DNA of 64,000 nt from the NCBI GenBank assembly GCA_910577475.1, contig CAJTLJ010000003.1, positions 49,061 to 113,060 on the forward strand, given 5' to 3'. Below the pieces are notes generated by a model, which worked only from the letters and a program-made list of their open reading frames with translations, ran no database searches and was not told the origin of the DNA. This document shows, in pieces, positions 8,936-16,789 of the stretch. This stretch comes from an uncultured Alistipes sp. GTDB lineage: Bacteria; Bacteroidota; Bacteroidia; Bacteroidales; Rikenellaceae. The stretch's first letter is position 1. The number at the start of each line of letters is the position of its first letter. A program made the position numbers and the translations under genes.

Positions 8936-9841
8936 CTATTCCAGATTGCTTTTACCCGTTCTCTCGACCTCCTCGATCACCCGCAGCAGGTACTGCCCGT
9001 ACTGGTTCTTCAGCATGGGCTGAGCCAGCTCGCGCAGCTTTGCGGCATCGATCCAGCCCTGACGGTAGGCGATGCCCTCCAGGCAGGCGATCTTCAGTCC
9101 CTGGCGCTTCTCGATCACCTCCACGAAGATCGAGGCCTCGGCCAGCGAGTCGTGCGTGCCCGTATCGAGCCAGGCGAACCCCCGGCCCAGCGTCTGCACC
9201 TTCAGGTTGCCCGCCTGAAGGAACTCCTGGTTCACCGTCGTGATCTCCAGCTCGCCCCGGGCCGACGGCTTGATCCGTTTGGCGACCTCGACAACCTCGT
9301 TCGGGTAGAAGTAGAGACCTACCACCGCATAGTTCGACTTCGGCTCGGCAGGCTTCTCCTCGATCGAGAGGCACGTGCCCTCCTTGTCGAACTCCGCGAC
9401 CCCGTAGCGCTCCGGGTCCTCCACCCAGTAGCCGAAGACCGTCGCCTTGCCGTCCTGCTCGGCCGTGCGGACCGCCTCCTTGAGCATCGTCGAGAAACCG
9501 GCGCCGTGGAAGATGTTGTCTCCCAAAACCAGGCAAACCGAATCCTGCCCGATGAACTCCTCGCCGATCAGGAACGCCTGCGCGAGACCGTCCGGCGAGG
9601 GCTGCTCGGCATATTCGAAACGGGCCCCGTAGTCCGATCCGTCGCCCAGCAGACGTCGGAAACCCGGTAGATCGTGCGGGGTCGAGATAATCAGGATCTC
9701 CCGGATCCCCGACAACAGCAACACCGAGATCGGATAGTAGATCATCGGTTTATCATAGATCGGGAGCAACTGCTTGCTTACACCTTTCGTGATCGGGTAC
9801 AATCGTGTCCCTGATCCTCCTGCCAGTACAATGCCTTTCAT
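8936..9841 (-). CDS. rmlA: Glucose-1-phosphate thymidylyltransferase
   Basis: 301 residues. The N-terminal GIVLAGGSGTRLYPITKG is the nucleotide-binding signature, followed by YDKPMIYYPISVLLLSGI, LGDNIFHG and IEEKPAEPKSNYAVVGLYFY. It makes dTDP-glucose from glucose-1-phosphate and dTTP, feeding both the rhamnose and the amino-sugar branches in this operon. Gap of five bases after the phosphatase gene. Confidence 0.97.
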   Translation of the reverse strand: MKGIVLAGGSGTRLYPITKGVSKQLLPIYDKPMIYYPISVLLLSGIREILIISTPHDLPGFRRLLGDGSDYGARFEYAEQPSPDGLAQAFLIGEEFIGQDSVCLVLGDNIFHGAGFSTMLKEAVRTAEQDGKATVFGYWVEDPERYGVAEFDKEGTCLSIEEKPAEPKSNYAVVGLYFYPNEVVEVAKRIKPSARGELEITTVNQEFLQAGNLKVQTLGRGFAWLDTGTHDSLAEASIFVEVIEKRQGLKIACLEGIAYRQGWIDAAKLRELAQPMLKNQYGQYLLRVIEEVERTGKSNLE

Positions 9842-9846
9842 GTTGG

Positions 9847-10554
9847 TTAACTTTTTATTTCAATTATTTTTTCTTCCAATTTTCGGGTCAGTAAAAGACG
9901 CACGACATCCTTTGCTGCATGTAATGAATGTATGTCGCTTCCTGCGAAATCGTACATTCCGTCCTTCAGCAATCGTTGAGCATTTTGTTGCACACGAACA
10001 CCGTAACGACCTGCCAGCGACAGCAGATTCAACTGCAGCTTCACGCCGAGCATCTTCAATTCGCGATAATCGGCCTCACCCATGTAGACATACCGTTCCG
10101 GATGTGCCAACACGGGATAATATCCCTTCGACATGATGCGCTTCAGCATACCGGACAGCCCCATCGGCGGGTTGAAATAGGAGGTCTCCACCAAAAGATG
10201 GTCTCCCTTTTCGCCCAGAGGAAGCAGGTCGTTCCTCTCCAGACGCTCTTCGAAAAGAGTGTCGAGCATGTTCTCGGCTGCAAGGTGCAGCTCGACCGAT
10301 CCGGCATAAGCCGCCTGCAACGCCTTGAAGCGCTCACGCAGAGCCGAGGTTTCATTGGGGATATCTTCCATGATGTGCGGCGTGAGCCACACGGCACCGA
10401 TCCCCGACTGCTCATACAGACGAAGAATGGCCAGCGACTCCTCCGTCGTCTCCACCCCGTCGTCCACCCCGGGCAGAATATGGCAGTGCCAATCCGTGAA
10501 CCCCCGGAAAAAACCGGTTTCAGCCAATGACCGGCGCTTGCTGAAAGGCCACAA
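9847..10554 (-). CDS. PHP-type protein-tyrosine phosphatase (CpsB/YwqE family)
   Basis: 235 residues. TDWHCHILPGVDDGVETTEESLAIL is the metal-binding signature of PHP-fold phosphatases, with further ligands in WLTPHIM, AAENMLD, LAHPERY and GSDIHSLH. Enzymes of this type dephosphorylate the tyrosine cluster of the partner BY-kinase and so set capsule or exopolysaccharide export. The gene lies 11 bases downstream of the wzc-type kinase gene, a classic kinase/phosphatase pairing. Confidence 0.93.
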   Translation of the reverse strand: MWPFSKRRSLAETGFFRGFTDWHCHILPGVDDGVETTEESLAILRLYEQSGIGAVWLTPHIMEDIPNETSALRERFKALQAAYAGSVELHLAAENMLDTLFEERLERNDLLPLGEKGDHLLVETSYFNPPMGLSGMLKRIMSKGYYPVLAHPERYVYMGEADYRELKMLGVKLQLNLLSLAGRYGVRVQQNAQRLLKDGMYDFAGSDIHSLHAAKDVVRLLLTRKLEEKIIEIKS

Positions 10555-10565
10555 AATCGATAGTC

Positions 10566-12983
10566 TTAATTATTCGACACCCATTCGGACACCTCTCTCT
10601 TCTTGTCGGAGCCATAGCCGTAATGGTAGCCGTAACGATATCCGTAGCGGTAACCGTAACGTCCCGTATTGCCCACCGTTCCGTTCAGAATCAGAGATAT
10701 GTTCTTATACTTCTTTTCGTTGTAGATATTCTCCAACTCCTGCAGCATGCTCCGCTCGAACAGACCGGCACGAACGACGAAGATCGTCCGATCTGCCAGT
10801 TTTTCGATAATCTGCGTATCAGCCACCATTTCGGCGGGAGGACAATCGATCAGTACATAGTCGTAGCACTCCCGAACCTTGTCTATCACCTGCCTTAGAC
10901 GGTCATCGAAAAGCAGCTCGGTCGGGTTGGGAGGAATCGTACCGACGGGCAGAATATCGAGCCCCTTATGGTTTTTGTCCGGAACGATGAGTTCATTCAA
11001 CCGGTCCATGCGGCCGCTCAGATAATCGCTCAATCCGATACGGGGAGAGTTCACGTAGGAAGATGCCGAACCGTGACGCAGATCGCCGTCGATTACCAGC
11101 ACCTTCTGCCCCTTGATGGCGAGGCTGACGCCCATGTTTATCGTCAGGAACGACTTTCCGCTGCTCGGATTGAACGACGTGACGACGATCACATTCGATT
11201 TCTTGCCCTTCTCGGTCATGAACTCCAGATTGGTTCGCAGGACACGGAACGCCTCGTTGATGACATCGCGGCTTCCCTCCTTTACCACTACGGCCTTCAG
11301 ATCGGGTACCTTCTTCGTGAACAGGCCGGACTTTTTCTGATCGAACTGAGGTATTTCTCCGATGAGAGGCATGCTCAAACCCTCCAGATCCTTGCGACCG
11401 CGAACCTTGTTGTTCATCGTTTCGCGAAGGAAAATGATTACAAGCGGGATTAACATACCCAGAGCAAACGCCACAAACAGAATGTTTTTCCGAATCGGAG
11501 CCGTCGGTGCCGAACTTCCGCTGGGCGGTGCGACGACGCGGGTATTGTAAGCCGTAAAGGCTTGCGACAATTCATTCTCCTCACGCTTCTGCAACAGGAA
11601 GAGATAGAGCGACTCCTTCACCTTCTGCTGACGCTCGACCGAAAGGAGGTACTTGGCCTGCGTAGGATTGGCGGCGATACGCGACGTCGCCTGCTGCTCG
11701 GTCTGCTGCAAGCTCTTGATCTGGGCGTTCAACGCCACGACCTGGTTGTCGATGGAGCGAATGATCGCTCCGCGCATTGCCGTCAACACCTGATCCATAT
11801 CCACAACCAGCGGATTCTCCGTACTACTGTTCGCCACCAGGCTGTTCCGCTGGAGCTGTTTCGCATTGTACTCTGCGATCTGCGACTCGATATTGGAGCC
11901 TTCGATACCCGTATTGGCCGGGAGGAGCTGGTTCCGGTTCGTATCGCTCGTTAGGTAGTTGCGGATATAGCGGATCATGTAGAGCTGATTGTTCAGGGCC
12001 AGGATCTGGGCGCTGGTCGCAGAGCTCTGGGCCATGTACATGCTGGAGGCAGCCTGCACGTCGGGCAGCAGATGCTCGCTTTTATACGAGGAGATGTCCT
12101 CATCCACATTTCCCAGCTCCCGCTCGATGACTCCCAGACGTTCGTTGATGAACATCGACGTGCTGATGGCGATCTGATTCTTGTCCTTGACCCAGTTTTC
12201 GTTGTAGACGGAAATCAACGTATTCAGCACATCCTCGGCCCGCTGACCGGAATAATCCGTCAAGGACAGAGCGATAACCGATGTCTTTTCATTATTCAGA
12301 GCAACGGAGAAGCGTGCGGCATAGGAACCTACCGCACTATAGAAAGCTGAACGATAGACGTGTATGGTATAGGGCTTGTCCGCCTTGAAGTGGAGGGTCG
12401 GTTCCACAACAAAGGCTCCGAAGGGGGTCGGAACCGTGTCGAACAGACGCCCGGTTACCTTCTCGCTGTCCAAATCCTCCCCGTTCCGGACGAACTCGGA
12501 CAGACTGATCGTGCTGTCGGGTTCGATTCGCAGCGTGAAGTTCGCCGTTTCGTTTTCGGGGAAATCCGCCATGACGACCGTAGCCGGCAAGGTCTGCCCA
12601 TACGCTACCTGCTTATGGAACCGCCCCGGAACATAGTAGTTCATATCCAGATTCAGCCGCTTCACTACCTCGGTCATCAAGGCCGGAGACTTGAGGGCGA
12701 TCAACTCGTTGTTGACGTTCGTATTGGACTGGAACAACCCGAGATTGGAGAACGACTCCATGTCGGATACGGACTGCCCCTTCGAATCGTCCTTGATCAA
12801 TACCAGAGCCGTTCGGGTATAAATGGGAGGAGTACGCAAAAGATAGACTATCGCTCCTCCGAGCGTCACTGCCAACGACAAAACGAACCATTTCCATTTC
12901 GCAAGGCAGAGGTATAGCAAATCTTGAATCCGGATGAAGTCATCCGACTGTACGGGTCGCGAACTTTTTTGATTCATCGCCAT
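10566..12983 (-). CDS. wzc: Polysaccharide co-polymerase / BY-type tyrosine kinase (Wzc)
   Basis: 805 residues in the inner membrane. Wzz-type periplasmic domain between membrane segments near residues 33-49 and 501-519, with a long coiled-coil-like middle and a GNVD motif. The cytoplasmic BY-kinase follows: Walker A near residues 605-611 (FNPSSGKSF), Walker A' (VLVIDGDLR) near 628 and Walker B (YVLIDCPP) near 710. The C-terminus carries a tyrosine cluster (GYRYGYRYGYHYGYG), the autophosphorylation site in this family. It controls chain length and export with Wza, encoded 16 bases upstream, and with the PHP phosphatase downstream. Confidence 0.95.
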   Translation of the reverse strand: MAMNQKSSRPVQSDDFIRIQDLLYLCLAKWKWFVLSLAVTLGGAIVYLLRTPPIYTRTALVLIKDDSKGQSVSDMESFSNLGLFQSNTNVNNELIALKSPALMTEVVKRLNLDMNYYVPGRFHKQVAYGQTLPATVVMADFPENETANFTLRIEPDSTISLSEFVRNGEDLDSEKVTGRLFDTVPTPFGAFVVEPTLHFKADKPYTIHVYRSAFYSAVGSYAARFSVALNNEKTSVIALSLTDYSGQRAEDVLNTLISVYNENWVKDKNQIAISTSMFINERLGVIERELGNVDEDISSYKSEHLLPDVQAASSMYMAQSSATSAQILALNNQLYMIRYIRNYLTSDTNRNQLLPANTGIEGSNIESQIAEYNAKQLQRNSLVANSSTENPLVVDMDQVLTAMRGAIIRSIDNQVVALNAQIKSLQQTEQQATSRIAANPTQAKYLLSVERQQKVKESLYLFLLQKREENELSQAFTAYNTRVVAPPSGSSAPTAPIRKNILFVAFALGMLIPLVIIFLRETMNNKVRGRKDLEGLSMPLIGEIPQFDQKKSGLFTKKVPDLKAVVVKEGSRDVINEAFRVLRTNLEFMTEKGKKSNVIVVTSFNPSSGKSFLTINMGVSLAIKGQKVLVIDGDLRHGSASSYVNSPRIGLSDYLSGRMDRLNELIVPDKNHKGLDILPVGTIPPNPTELLFDDRLRQVIDKVRECYDYVLIDCPPAEMVADTQIIEKLADRTIFVVRAGLFERSMLQELENIYNEKKYKNISLILNGTVGNTGRYGYRYGYRYGYHYGYGSDKKREVSEWVSNN

Positions 12984-12999
12984 AATGTTATGAATGGTA

Positions 13000-13782
13000 C
13001 TATTTTACAATCAATACGGTAATGGTTACCAGCAGCGAGGCCAGCGACAGCCAAAAAGTGGCCGAACGCACATTGTTGCCGTTCACGGTAGCCTGTCGCG
13101 CCTTCATCGAATTGGGCTCGACATAGATGATATCGTTCTGTTGCAGGTAATAGACCGGAGAGGCGTACAGATCGAGACCGGAGTTCAGATCGACCTGATA
13201 GAGCACCTTCTTTCCGTTCTCCTCGCGCTGAACCATCACGTTATCGCGCTTGCCGAAAACCGTAAGGTCGCCGGCCATGCTGATGGCCTCCAGCAGCGAC
13301 AGCCGGTCCTTGTCGATATTGTATCGTCCGGGCTTGCTAACCTCGCCCAGCACGGAGACCGTGAGGTTCTGGAACTCCACCGTGACGATCGGGTCCTTCA
13401 CCAGATTCTTATCCATCAGCTCCTTCTTGATATAGGAAGCGATCTCCTCCCGGGTCATTCCGGCCACATGAACCGATCCCAGGACGGGGAAATCGATATC
13501 GCCGTTTTTATCCACCGTATAACCGGGCGCATTGCCCTGCGACCCACCGGCAGATCCGGACGAGGAGACGCTCGATAAATTGAACAGACTTACGAGCAGC
13601 GGATCCTTGCTGCTGACAAGAATCGAGATCTTGTCCTCGGGACGCACCCGAATATCGAGCCGATTGAGAACCTGCTCGGCCTTTTCGGGCTGCACGTCCT
13701 GAAAATAAGCGACTTTGGGCGTTGCACACGACCCCAGCAGAGCCGCTGCCGCCAGTACACGTAAGAATTTTACGATTTTCAT
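13000..13782 (-). CDS. wza: Polysaccharide export lipoprotein (Wza-like)
   Basis: 260 residues. A lipobox (LLGSCATPK, Cys near residue 19) marks it as a lipoprotein. A Poly_export domain (RVRPEDKISILVSS through DKNGDIDFPVLGSVHVAGMTREE) and a SLBB domain (TVSVLGEVSKPGRYNI) follow, and there is a hydrophobic C-terminal stretch (ATFWLSLASLLVTITVLIVK). In Wza the oligomer forms the outer-membrane exit pore for the polymer; here the C-terminal helix would be the membrane-crossing part. It sits between the WecA-like gene and wzc in the operon. Confidence 0.92.
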   Translation of the reverse strand: MKIVKFLRVLAAAALLGSCATPKVAYFQDVQPEKAEQVLNRLDIRVRPEDKISILVSSKDPLLVSLFNLSSVSSSGSAGGSQGNAPGYTVDKNGDIDFPVLGSVHVAGMTREEIASYIKKELMDKNLVKDPIVTVEFQNLTVSVLGEVSKPGRYNIDKDRLSLLEAISMAGDLTVFGKRDNVMVQREENGKKVLYQVDLNSGLDLYASPVYYLQQNDIIYVEPNSMKARQATVNGNNVRSATFWLSLASLLVTITVLIVK

Positions 13783-13808
13783 CTTAATACTGTATATTAG
13801 GTATTTTC

Positions 13809-14939
13809 TTAATTACTACTCGTCCAGCTTTTCGCCAGATCCGACCCGCTGCGCTTGATGCGGCTCGTCAGCCAGATGTTGAAAACCGTCCACAACACGA
13901 TGTCGATCAGCGCCAGAATCGTCACTTCGATGTACCGCGAAATGAAGATATTCAGGAAGGTCAGCACCACGGTGCCGAAGACGATCACCAGCATGACGCC
14001 GCGCTGCACCATGCCGGCCGCCAGCAACTTGTGGTGAATATGGCTCTTGTCGGGCATGAACGGATTCTTGTGAAGCCGCTTGCGGTGGATGAAGACCCGC
14101 AACACGTCGAGACTCGGAATAGCCAGCGGCGAGAGCATGATAAGCAGCGGATTGGGCAGCCCCTCGTCGTCCGGAATACACGTAATCAGGCGAATGCCCA
14201 GGAAACAGAGCAGGAAACCGATCGTGAGCGAACCGGTGTCTCCCATGAAGATCTTGCGCCGCCGCTCCGCACGCCCGAAGACGTTGTAATAGAAGAACGG
14301 AAGCAGCACGCCGATGGCGGCGAAGGAGAGCATGGCGAAAATGTATCGTTCTTCGAGCACGAAGAAGTACCCGTAGAACAACAGCGCCACGCTGCTGAGG
14401 CCCGATGCCAGTCCGTCCACGCCGTCGATCAGGTTGATGGCGTTGATGATGAAGACGACGAACAGAACCGTCAGCAGCCAGCTGATCCAGTCGGGCAGGA
14501 TGTAGATGCCGAGAATGCCGTGCAGGTTGTTGATAGTCAGCCCGCCGGCGATCAGCATCACGCTGCACAGAATCTGTGCGACGAATTTCGCGCTGTATCG
14601 AATACCGATCAGATCGTCCGCGATTCCGACCAGATACAGAACCAGAATCGAGCAAAAGCCGAAGCAGAGCGCACGCGCATTGCTGGCAAAGAGATCGATA
14701 AAGGATTCGTTGCCCATGGCGATATGGATTCCGCACAGCAGGATCGTCGAGAAGAAGATCACCGGAACGAATGCGATACCGCCCAGTCGCGGTACCGTTC
14801 CGTGGTGGATCTTGCGCTCGTCGACCTCATCGAAAAGATTCCTGCGGAAGGCGATCAGCAGAATCTGGGGAATCAGAATTCCCGCACACAACATGCAGAT
14901 GGCAAATACCAAAAGACAATTCAGTATCCAAAATATCAT
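13809..14939 (-). CDS. WecA-like undecaprenyl-phosphate sugar-1-phosphate transferase
   Basis: 376 residues with about ten or eleven membrane segments. Family motifs are VPRLGG, GIADDLIGI (the double aspartate), NAINLIDGVDGLASG, MGDTGSLTIGF and KSHIHHKLL on the last cytoplasmic loop. These place it in the MraY/WecA (glycosyltransferase 4) family, which starts lipid-linked glycans by moving a HexNAc-1-phosphate to undecaprenyl phosphate at the inner membrane. In this operon it would lay down the first sugar of the repeat unit; UDP-GlcNAc as donor is inferred from WecA. Confidence 0.9.
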   Translation of the reverse strand: MIFWILNCLLVFAICMLCAGILIPQILLIAFRRNLFDEVDERKIHHGTVPRLGGIAFVPVIFFSTILLCGIHIAMGNESFIDLFASNARALCFGFCSILVLYLVGIADDLIGIRYSAKFVAQILCSVMLIAGGLTINNLHGILGIYILPDWISWLLTVLFVVFIINAINLIDGVDGLASGLSSVALLFYGYFFVLEERYIFAMLSFAAIGVLLPFFYYNVFGRAERRRKIFMGDTGSLTIGFLLCFLGIRLITCIPDDEGLPNPLLIMLSPLAIPSLDVLRVFIHRKRLHKNPFMPDKSHIHHKLLAAGMVQRGVMLVIVFGTVVLTFLNIFISRYIEVTILALIDIVLWTVFNIWLTSRIKRSGSDLAKSWTSSN

Positions 14940-15074
14940 AAGCGAAAGTTTTTTATTTCAGGTGTTGCGTAACGAATCAAGGTATTTCATCGCATCCGAA
15001 CAAAGGCGGAAATCTGGTCGGAACCGGTGGGTATGACAAAACGAAAGGTCCTTATTGATGCATGCGTCCGGAAA

Positions 15075-15629
15075 TCAGATCGGCTCCAACTGGACGAAAT
15101 CGGGATTGATCTCGATAGCTACCGATAACACGGAAGGAATGCTCACGACAAGCCGGCGCCTTTTAGAACCTCTGACGGTCAGCAGTTTACCCTCGAATCC
15201 ATCCATTCCCCCCCCCACTATCCGGACCATACGGCCGTACATCTTGGGAGTAATCTCTTCAGGAAGATAATAGCACGGATCGCTCGTCTGGTTCACCGCA
15301 CAGAGGAATAGATCCATATCGGCATCCGCCACGACCATCGGACGGCAGTAGGCACCGCGCACGTAGCGGTATTGAAGCGTCGGAAGTTTATCAACAACCT
15401 CGTCGAGCGCACTCCGGGTCGAGCGGACGAAAAGCAGGTCCGGGAGTACGGGTATCCGTTTCCGGATCTTTTTTCCGTGCTCCTCCACCAGGCTCCACTT
15501 CATGGGCGTGAACACCTCAAACCGATTCTCTTCGAGAAATTTGTAAGCCGGAAGTTTGGCATTGGAACGTTTGAGATCACGCATCACATACCAACATATC
15601 GACTGGCATGTCTTGTTTTGTAGCTCCAT
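15075..15629 (-). CDS. upxY: UpxY-family NusG-like transcription antiterminator
   Basis: 184 residues. An N-terminal NGN-like domain opens with CWYVMRDLKRSNAKLPAYKFLEENRFEVFTP and a C-terminal KOW-like segment reads RMVRIVGGGMDGFEGKLL. UpxY proteins are dedicated NusG paralogues that bind RNA polymerase on the 5' leader of their own polysaccharide locus in Bacteroides and prevent premature termination. Its place as the first intact gene of this operon, after a leader of nearly 290 bases, fits that role. Odd point: the three glycines are encoded by a run of nine G (15208-15216), so a one-base slip would truncate the KOW region. A gap of 135 bases separates it from the WecA-like gene. Confidence 0.88.
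   Translation of the reverse strand: MELQNKTCQSICWYVMRDLKRSNAKLPAYKFLEENRFEVFTPMKWSLVEEHGKKIRKRIPVLPDLLFVRSTRSALDEVVDKLPTLQYRYVRGAYCRPMVVADADMDLFLCAVNQTSDPCYYLPEEITPKMYGRMVRIVGGGMDGFEGKLLTVRGSKRRRLVVSIPSVLSVAIEINPDFVQLEPI
15208..15216 (-). repeat. G9 homopolymer inside upxY
   Basis: Nine consecutive G on the coding strand (nine C on the plus strand) encode VGGG within the KOW region. As written, the frame is open and the gene intact. Confidence 0.95.
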
Positions 15630-15728
15630 ACGGCTTTCGGCTTTGAGGTAAAGCGATCAAATACGACTTCAGACGGTGATTTTCACCGGACAAACTTCGA
15701 TTAAAGAAAATTCCTCTAATCCCGGAAA

Positions 15729-15748
15729 ATTTGCAATTACATGCAAAT
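15729..15748 (-). repeat. Inverted repeat in the upxY leader
   Basis: ATTTGCA, six bases, TGCAAAT. Located about 100 bases upstream of the upxY start, inside the predicted transcript. Could be a short hairpin or operator; function unknown. Confidence 0.4.
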
Positions 15749-15919
15749 CAACCGATTAAAACACGAATTGTAAAAGTTGGGGGATTTCCGCTCCCCTCCC
15801 GATGACTTAGCCTTGTTCCGTTGGAATCGTGCTGTTCATCCAAATCCTACCATTACGCACCGGTGTTTCGAACAGACCGGCAAACGATCTCTGATAGCTA
15901 TCTATCTAAAAGTGATGCA

Positions 15920-15927
15920 AAGGTATA
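15920..15927 (-). promoter_or_regulatory. -7 promoter element upstream of upxY
   Basis: TACCTTTG on the minus strand is a perfect TAnnTTTG element. A transcript from here would start near 15913 and have a leader of roughly 285 bases before the upxY ATG at 15629. A T-rich stretch at the -33 distance (about 15945-15953) contains only a partial TTTG. Confidence 0.7.
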
Positions 15928-16009
15928 TAAAAAAAGGGGATAAAAAAAACAATAGAGCAGAAAGAAATGCAGTCTGCTCCGCCTGGCCTCCCCAGCCACG
16001 CCGAATTTA

Positions 16010-16018
16010 CCCCCCCCC
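16010..16018. repeat. C9 homopolymer upstream of the upxY promoter
   Basis: Nine consecutive C (plus strand), about 60 bases upstream of the -33 region of the upxY promoter and 40 bases from the 33-bp palindrome. Confidence 0.9.
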
Positions 16019-16058
16019 TCAAAATACATCATAAAACACTAATATACATTCATTTATA

Positions 16059-16091
16059 ATTCGTAACAGATATCGAATATCTGTTACGAAT
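16059..16091. repeat. 33-bp perfect palindrome
   Basis: Two 15-bp arms (left arm ATTCGTAACAGATAT, right arm its exact reverse complement) around CGA. It lies downstream of the damaged small gene and upstream of the upxY promoter. There is no T run on either side that would make it an ordinary terminator. It could be an operator for a dimeric regulator or a recombination site; I found no second copy in the window by eye. Confidence 0.85.
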
Positions 16092-16179
16092 AGAGAATAT
16101 AAAAATAAAAAAAATTGTTCGATCAGGCTGTTATCTTCCTACTAATGTGCGTCTTTCCGTCGTACTTACGCATCCTCCT

Positions 16180-16601
16180 TCAGGGTTTCTGGGGATCGAA
16201 AGGATCGGCCGATCGTAGCAGAGAACCGCATGAATCGTTGCGGAAGGGGCGGGGCCGAGGCACAGCCGGCAGCCGCTTTCCGGCCCGGCACTCGAAAAAG
16301 GAGAGGCCCGCCGCATAGTCGCGCAGCTCCGCACGGGTAGCCAGGCGCGCATGGAGATATTCCGACGGCAGGAAGTACCAGAACCGGAAAACGAACAGAT
16401 CCCGGCTGCTCGTCTCCAGACAGACGACACCGTCCTCTGCCCAGGCGACTACGCCCCACAGACTGCTCTCCGACGGACAGCTCCGGTCGTCGCGATGATA
16501 GAGATAAAGTTCGCCCGGAACGATCTCTTCCAGGCCGGGCCGATCTGTTTCCGATTCCCGAACCGGAACTCCGGCAAAGGTGGATTCGAATGATTATTCA
16601 T
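16180..16601 (-). pseudogene. Small unrecognised gene, apparently frameshifted near its start
   Basis: The minus-strand frame ending at the TGA 16180-16182 is open for 137 codons back to 16593 and looks strongly coding. It has GC-rich third positions and a protein-like sequence (LEEIVPGELYLYHRDD, SSLWGVVAWAEDGVVCLE, DLFVFRFWYFLPSEY, RATRAELRDYAAGLSFFE-like charged helix). Yet it has no ATG, GTG or TTG near its beginning, and a stop lies at 16594-16596. The ATG at 16601 is in another frame (MNNHSNPPLPEFR) and would need a one-base shift near 16550-16575 to enter it. I do not recognise the family. It precedes upxY and may have belonged to the polysaccharide operon. A rare start codon is the alternative to a frameshift. 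Confidence 0.5.
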
Positions 16602-16729
16602 GGCACGCTCTTAATTATCCATAAAAAAAGCGCGGTTCCGGAACCATATATTTCACACGAATTGAAACATAAGAGATAAAGAAAAAAACACGAAACCGGA
16701 ACCACGCAAGGCAGCTCGGCTGTTTTCAT
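16598..16729 (-). CDS. Possible 43-residue leader peptide
   Basis: ATG at 16729, stop TGA at 16598-16600. The frame runs right through the interleaved stems of the leader, and its stop overlaps the ATG at 16601 (ATGA arrangement). The peptide begins MKTAELPCVVPV and has a hydrophobic middle rich in Phe, Leu and Cys. There is no clear Shine-Dalgarno sequence. It may be chance, but translation across this region would affect which stem can form. Confidence 0.25.
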   Translation of the reverse strand: MKTAELPCVVPVSCFFLYLLCFNSCEIYGSGTALFLWIIKSVP

Positions 16730-16762
16730 TTTTTTTCGTATTTATCTCTTTTTCGTGTGAAA
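16630..16762 (-). promoter_or_regulatory. Putative attenuator: two mutually exclusive stems
   Basis: On the minus-strand RNA the order is A (16762-16741), B (16707-16696), A' (16680-16651), B' (16641-16630). A pairs with A' in two blocks: 11 bp (TTTCACACGAA / TTCGTGTGAAA) and 10 bp (AAGAGATAAA / TTTATCTCTT), with a 9-base bulge in A'. B pairs with B' over 12 bp including one G-U (GCGTGGTTCCGG / CCGGAACCGCGC), directly followed by TTTTTTT (16629-16623). Because the pairs interleave, only one simple stem can form at a time: B-B' resembles a terminator and A-A' an antiterminator. Confidence 0.5.
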
Positions 16763-16789
16763 GGAATGGCTTTTCAGCCGTTGCTTCGA

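Larger units (their letters stand above)
15630..16179. other. AT-rich control region between the damaged small gene and upxY
   Basis: 550 bases with no convincing gene. Reading towards upxY it holds a 33-bp palindrome (16059-16091), a C9 tract (16010-16018), a good -7 promoter element (15920-15927), and a leader of nearly 290 bases with a small inverted repeat (15729-15748). An 85-codon plus-strand open frame at 15777-16034 shows no protein-like composition. Confidence 0.7.

Noticed and set aside
15777..16034. An 85-codon plus-strand frame in the upxY control region
   Set aside because: Low-complexity, no ribosome-binding site, and it crosses the C9 tract and the promoter.
16059..16091. The palindrome as a dif site or an ordinary terminator
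   Set aside because: It does not resemble the usual XerC/XerD half-site arrangement with a 6-8 bp centre, and there is no T tract after either arm.
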